DNA of 64,000 nucleotides, taken from contig DEMD01000009.1 in the NCBI GenBank assembly GCA_002354735.1, forward strand, positions 62,001 to 126,000, in the 5' to 3' direction. Made by a program: the position numbers and the translations under genes. This document shows, piece after piece, positions 60,432 to 64,000 of the stretch (position 1 is its first letter; each line of letters begins with the position of its first letter). The notes below the pieces were generated by a model. That model made no database searches. It was not told the DNA's origin and worked only from the letters and a program-made list of their open reading frames with translations. The DNA is from Gammaproteobacteria bacterium UBA2679. GTDB taxonomy: Bacteria > Pseudomonadota > Gammaproteobacteria > Pseudomonadales > Oleiphilaceae.

Positions 60432-62811
60432 CCGACAGGACTTGCAGGAGCTCCAGCGTGTCGACCGGCTTGACGAAATGATGGTCGAAGCCAGCTTCGG
60501 CACTCTTCTCCCGGTCCTGAGCCTGACCATAGCCCGTTATGGCAATCAGCACCGCCTGGCGGGTATCCTGCCGCTGCCTCAGCTGACGCGCGAGTTCGTT
60601 GCCATCCATTTCAGGCAGCCCAATATCGAGCAGGAAAACATCCGGCACCTGTCTTTCGAGGCGGTCCAGCACTGCGCGCGCACTGTGCTCCGTCATCACC
60701 TTGTGGCCTGAGGCCTCCAGGAACATGGCAAGCATTTCTGCCGCATCGGCGTTGTCGTCCACAACCATGACGCGCAGTTCACGGGTAATGGCGATGCCTG
60801 ACGCATCGCCGTCTGGACGATCCGATTTCATCGTATCCAGCCGTGGCAGACAGACGACGAACCTGCTGCCCTTGCCGTGCCCATCACTGCTGGCAAGCAC
60901 TTGCCCGCCGTGGAGATCCACCAGACTTCGAACGAGCGCCAGTCCTACACCAAGCCCGCCCTGCGATCTGTCGGAAGTTCTTTCAGCCTGCGAGAACAAC
61001 TCGAATATGCGTGGCAGCAGCTCTGCGCTGATGCCGATGCCGTCGTCCTTCACGCTTACGGCAACATGCTCGGCTTCAACCTCCATCTGCAGCGTGATGT
61101 TACCGCCCGCAGGCGTGTACTTCGCTGCATTGTTCAAAATATTGGTGATGACTTGAACGAGCCTCTTCTGATCGCCAAGGACACGCGCCGGTTTGGCCGG
61201 CAGGTCAAGTATCAGGTGGTGTCGCTTGCTTTCGATGAGCGGGCTGATCTGCTCGACCGCATCCGAGATGATCCGCTTCATATCCAATGGCTCTCGGGCT
61301 GTCGTCACCAGGCCGCGGGTGACGCGTGATACGTCTATGAGGTCGTCCACGAGACCCGTCATGTGACCGATCTGACGCGTGATGATTTCGCTGGTCTGCT
61401 TCAGACGCGCCTCGTCCAGCTTGACCATCTTCATCAGCTGCGCCGCCGAACTGATCGGCGCGAGCGGATTTCGCAGTTCATGCGCAAGCATTGCGAGGAA
61501 CTCGTCCTTGCGCCGATCTGCCTCGCGCAACTCTTCCTCAGCCTGCACGCGCTCAGTCACGTCCAGGGTGACGCCACGCACCGACTGAGGCCTGCCTGCT
61601 GCATCACATCGAACCATGCCGCGCACATCAATCCAGATTTGTCGGCCGTTGTCGGGCCGGTTGAACCGGATCACCTCACGATAGCTCGATTTTTCAGCGA
61701 AGGCTCGCTCGTGAACCAGCTTCATCTTTGCCTGGTCTTCTTCATGAATCGAGGTGTACAACGCATCCAGCGAATCGGCAGTACGCCCGAGCACCTCCAT
61801 CACGTTATCCGAAAAGATCATTTCTCGAGTGGCGATATCCCAGTCCCACACCACCATCTTGGCCGCGACCATGCCCTCCTTGAGGCGCTCATCACTTTCC
61901 CGCTTGGCGGCCTGAGCTTCGAATGCCTCTGTCACGTCGTAACCCTGCGCGAAGATCCCGATGATACTGCCATCGTCTGCGTAATAGGGCTGATATGACA
62001 GATCGATGAACCGTTCGACAATCGGCCCATCGACATGGGGCTGGAGAAGAACTTTCATACCCCGGCCCTGCCACTGCTCACCGGTCCGGTACACCTGGTC
62101 GAGCAGTTCTTCATAGCCCTGCCCGAGCACGTCAGGCAGCGCCTGCCTGAGTGTCTTGCCGATGATTTCCCTGTGGCCGACCAGCTGGTAATAGGCTTCG
62201 TTGACCATGTTGAAAACATGATCGGGACCAGTGAGCACAGCAACGAAGCCAGGCGCCTGACTGAACAGATTGCGCAGGTGGCCATGCTCGTCTTTCAATA
62301 TTCGAGCTAGTGCCTCATGCATCTGGGCGCGACTGAAGGCTTCGATTTCCGAGACAGGACGCTGCGGACATGGCTGGGCTGCCTGACCCTCCGCCTTGGC
62401 ACCGAGATAGAGCTCAGTGACATCGATTGCACTCTGGGTGACGAACAGGACCTTGCCATTTGCATCGACAGCTGGTGTGTGGATCGCGCTCCAGATCCGA
62501 TGGGAAAAAGTCGTTCCCCCGGTCGCTGTAGTCGGAACGGCGTACCGAAGACAGGGCGTGGTATGCGGGCGACCGGTCGCTATAGCGACTTCGAGGGAGG
62601 CCTTCACCTCTGCAATATTCGTCGAATCCGGATCATCCGGATTGGCCGGAAACGCATCGAAAACATAACGACCCACGATGTCAGCCGCTTCCCGGCCCAC
62701 TGAACGCAGGTAGGCAGAGTTGGCGCCGATAATGGTCAGATCCCGATCCATGACCAGATAGGGATAGGGTGTGGAATCAAACAGCAGGCGATAGTCGTCG
62801 AGCTTCATCAT
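60415..62811 (-). CDS. Multi-PAS hybrid histidine kinase with receiver
   Basis: A 798-residue soluble kinase. Three PAS domains (about 1-130, 165-300 and 315-430) lead to a HisKA domain with the H-box LAMLAHELRNPLAPISSAAQLM and an ATPase domain (ITNILNNAAKYT, DDGIGISAELLPRIFELF, GGLGVGLALVRSLV). A C-terminal receiver follows, with Asp in VFLLDIGLPEMDGNEL and Lys in HHFVKPV. No transmembrane helix is present, so the signal is probably intracellular (light, redox or a small molecule through PAS). The output partner is not adjacent. Both M1 and M2 (62808) are possible starts. Confidence 0.92.
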   Translation of the reverse strand: MMKLDDYRLLFDSTPYPYLVMDRDLTIIGANSAYLRSVGREAADIVGRYVFDAFPANPDDPDSTNIAEVKASLEVAIATGRPHTTPCLRYAVPTTATGGTTFSHRIWSAIHTPAVDANGKVLFVTQSAIDVTELYLGAKAEGQAAQPCPQRPVSEIEAFSRAQMHEALARILKDEHGHLRNLFSQAPGFVAVLTGPDHVFNMVNEAYYQLVGHREIIGKTLRQALPDVLGQGYEELLDQVYRTGEQWQGRGMKVLLQPHVDGPIVERFIDLSYQPYYADDGSIIGIFAQGYDVTEAFEAQAAKRESDERLKEGMVAAKMVVWDWDIATREMIFSDNVMEVLGRTADSLDALYTSIHEEDQAKMKLVHERAFAEKSSYREVIRFNRPDNGRQIWIDVRGMVRCDAAGRPQSVRGVTLDVTERVQAEEELREADRRKDEFLAMLAHELRNPLAPISSAAQLMKMVKLDEARLKQTSEIITRQIGHMTGLVDDLIDVSRVTRGLVTTAREPLDMKRIISDAVEQISPLIESKRHHLILDLPAKPARVLGDQKRLVQVITNILNNAAKYTPAGGNITLQMEVEAEHVAVSVKDDGIGISAELLPRIFELFSQAERTSDRSQGGLGVGLALVRSLVDLHGGQVLASSDGHGKGSRFVVCLPRLDTMKSDRPDGDASGIAITRELRVMVVDDNADAAEMLAMFLEASGHKVMTEHSARAVLDRLERQVPDVFLLDIGLPEMDGNELARQLRQRQDTRQAVLIAITGYGQAQDREKSAEAGFDHHFVKPVDTLELLQVLSAIEPT

Positions 62812-62925
62812 CGGAACAGGTCCGTACAGGTGCGGGCCAAGGGCAGAAACGCGCTGGCAGAATTCAGGTTGATTGAGGTCTTGCGCTCAAGTTTAGGGGG
62901 CGAGTACGGTTTTTGCACTGAACGC

Positions 62926-63861
62926 TCATGACTGTGCGTCGCGGCTGCCCTGTTTGAATCGACGCTTGCGCTCTGCTGCATCCGCAGCCTTCCGGGCATG
63001 GGCTTCAGCGATGATGATATCTTCTGCCTGAATCATTGAAGGTGTCTCCAGCGTAATCCGGCCGAGTTTGCCCGCTCTCAACTCGTTGACGAGCACTTCC
63101 GATATTTTGTGGAAATCGACCCGGCCCCCACTGCGTAACGCACCCCGACGTGCTGCAGCCATCTCAAGAAACTCGACGTCTGTGTCAGGCACCGAATCCA
63201 GCTGGAAACGCTCGCGCAGCAGTTCAGGATAGGCCGTGATGAGATAAGCGGCGACGAAAAAGGCGACGTCGTCGTATTCCATCGCCGTGTTCTTGATTGC
63301 GCCGGTAGCGGCCAGCCGATAGCTGCTGTTGGGGTTTTCGATTTTTGGCCAGAGAATGCCAGGCGTGTCCAGCAGCATAACCCCACCGCCCAGATTGATG
63401 CGCTGCTGGCTCTTGGTCACTGCCGGCTCGTTGCCAGTCTTGGCAACCGTGCGGCCGGCCAGGGTATTGATGATGGTGGACTTGCCGACATTGGGTATGC
63501 CGACGACCATGGCGGTAATATTTTGAACGCCACCTGCTTTTTCAGGCACCATTCGACGGCAAAGATCGGTAATACCTTTGATTCGGCCCGGTTCGTCGGT
63601 GGTCGTGGCCAGCGTCTTGACGCCACGCTCCTGCTCCAGAAATGCCTGCCACAGCTCGGTCGCAGCAGGATCGGCAAGGTCCGACTTGCTGAGGACCTTG
63701 ATGCAGGGCTTGACGCCTCTGAGATTCGCGATCGCGGGGTTTTCGCTCGAAAATGGAATGCGCGCATCCAGAATTTCGATGAGCAGATCCACCTGCGGCA
63801 GCATCTGCTTCATCTCTTTCTGGGCCTTGTGCATGTGCCCCGGATACCATTGAATCGCCAT
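62926..63861 (-). CDS. ylqF: Ribosome biogenesis GTPase RbgA/YlqF
   Basis: A 311-residue circularly permuted GTPase. Motifs come in permuted order: G4-like VLSKSDLAD, then G1 VVGIPNVGKSTIINTL, then G3 LLDTPGILWP. The N-terminal MAIQWYPGHMHKAQKEMK is characteristic of YlqF/RbgA, as is the C-terminal basic domain. It assists late assembly of the large ribosomal subunit. It precedes the multi-PAS kinase on the same strand with a 115-base gap and is probably an independent housekeeping gene. Confidence 0.95.
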   Translation of the reverse strand: MAIQWYPGHMHKAQKEMKQMLPQVDLLIEILDARIPFSSENPAIANLRGVKPCIKVLSKSDLADPAATELWQAFLEQERGVKTLATTTDEPGRIKGITDLCRRMVPEKAGGVQNITAMVVGIPNVGKSTIINTLAGRTVAKTGNEPAVTKSQQRINLGGGVMLLDTPGILWPKIENPNSSYRLAATGAIKNTAMEYDDVAFFVAAYLITAYPELLRERFQLDSVPDTDVEFLEMAAARRGALRSGGRVDFHKISEVLVNELRAGKLGRITLETPSMIQAEDIIIAEAHARKAADAAERKRRFKQGSRDAQS

Positions 63862-63934
63862 TACCGCATCGCCCCAAAGTTCAAGAAGGCGACATTGTAC
63901 GTCAACTGACGATCTTATGACCCGATTAAAGACA

Positions 63935-64000
63935 TCAGGCTCTGGCGAGCACCCCTGTTCGCCTCAGGTAAGCCGGGTGATGCAGTTCGGCATTGAAGGC
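63935..64000 (-). CDS. Possible C-terminal end of a gene entering from the right
   Basis: Minus-strand reading from the right edge gives 21 codons (AFNAELHHPAYLRRTGVLARA) and a TGA at 63935-63937. The composition looks like real protein. It is too short to identify, and a plus-strand frame from 63917 is also open to the edge. The stop is 73 bases before the rbgA start on the same strand. Confidence 0.35.
   Translation of the reverse strand, partial: AFNAELHHPAYLRRTGVLARA

Noticed and set aside
63917..64000. Plus-strand frame from an ATG at 63917 to the window edge
   Set aside because: No ribosome-binding site and weak coding character; the opposite strand gives a more protein-like C-terminus.

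Overview
The window looks like a chromosomal stretch of a Gammaproteobacterium with Pseudomonas/Oceanospirillales-like gene content: a complete Wsp chemosensory operon, a type II PETase-like polyester hydrolase, a PEP-CTERM-type sorting tail, TonB-dependent cobalamin uptake and cyclic-di-GMP enzymes. By eye the GC content is moderately high (upper fifties percent). Genes are densely packed with many ATGA-type overlaps. I see no rRNA, tRNA, CRISPR array, transposase or phage gene, and I do not assign a genus.

Region 1 (1-14.1 kb, minus strand) is a cobalamin/corrinoid operon under an adenosylcobalamin riboswitch (13866-14064): btuB, btuF, btuC, btuD, cobO, cobQ, a CobN-like chelatase with a signal peptide and a C-terminal membrane anchor, an ExbB/MotA-like channel protein, a DUF2149 protein with an ExbD-like acidic transmembrane helix, bluB, and then a GAF histidine kinase cut by the window edge. 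The second half of the nucleotide-loop pathway (cobC/cobD-type decarboxylase, cbiB, cobU) lies at 21.2-23.8 kb. The exported CobN-like/ExbB/ExbD module is the strongest candidate here for an under-described system.

Region 2 (14.2-21.2 kb) holds a two-catalytic-domain GH18 chitinase with a strong terminator, followed by a periplasmic binding protein, a hybrid histidine kinase and a convergent NarL-type regulator. Together they suggest a sugar-sensing circuit. Region 3 (23.8-30.5 kb) has a MAPEG protein divergent from a TetR regulator with a palindromic operator, a membrane-anchored glutaredoxin, and a compact five-gene set: PETase-like hydrolase, AraC regulator, two lipase-foldase-like proteins and an Lnt-like N-acyltransferase.

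Region 4 (30.5-42.9 kb) is mixed: a thrice-repeated 14-mer, a GNAT, small enzymes, a PEP-CTERM-like protein, a 7TMR diguanylate cyclase, a thioesterase, an iron alcohol dehydrogenase, a DUF418 protein, an M19 dipeptidase that overlaps it tail to tail, a thioredoxin and a ricin-lectin/PL14-like protein. Region 5 (42.9-53.5 kb) is wspABCDEFR plus a GGDEF-EAL protein, a complete surface-sensing to c-di-GMP circuit.

Region 6 (53.6-64 kb) has a triple fusion of ferredoxin, FprA/FprB-like NADP reductase and molybdopterin oxidoreductase, a divergent AraC regulator, fdhD, a secreted protein of unknown function, a multi-PAS hybrid kinase and the ribosome-assembly GTPase RbgA/YlqF.
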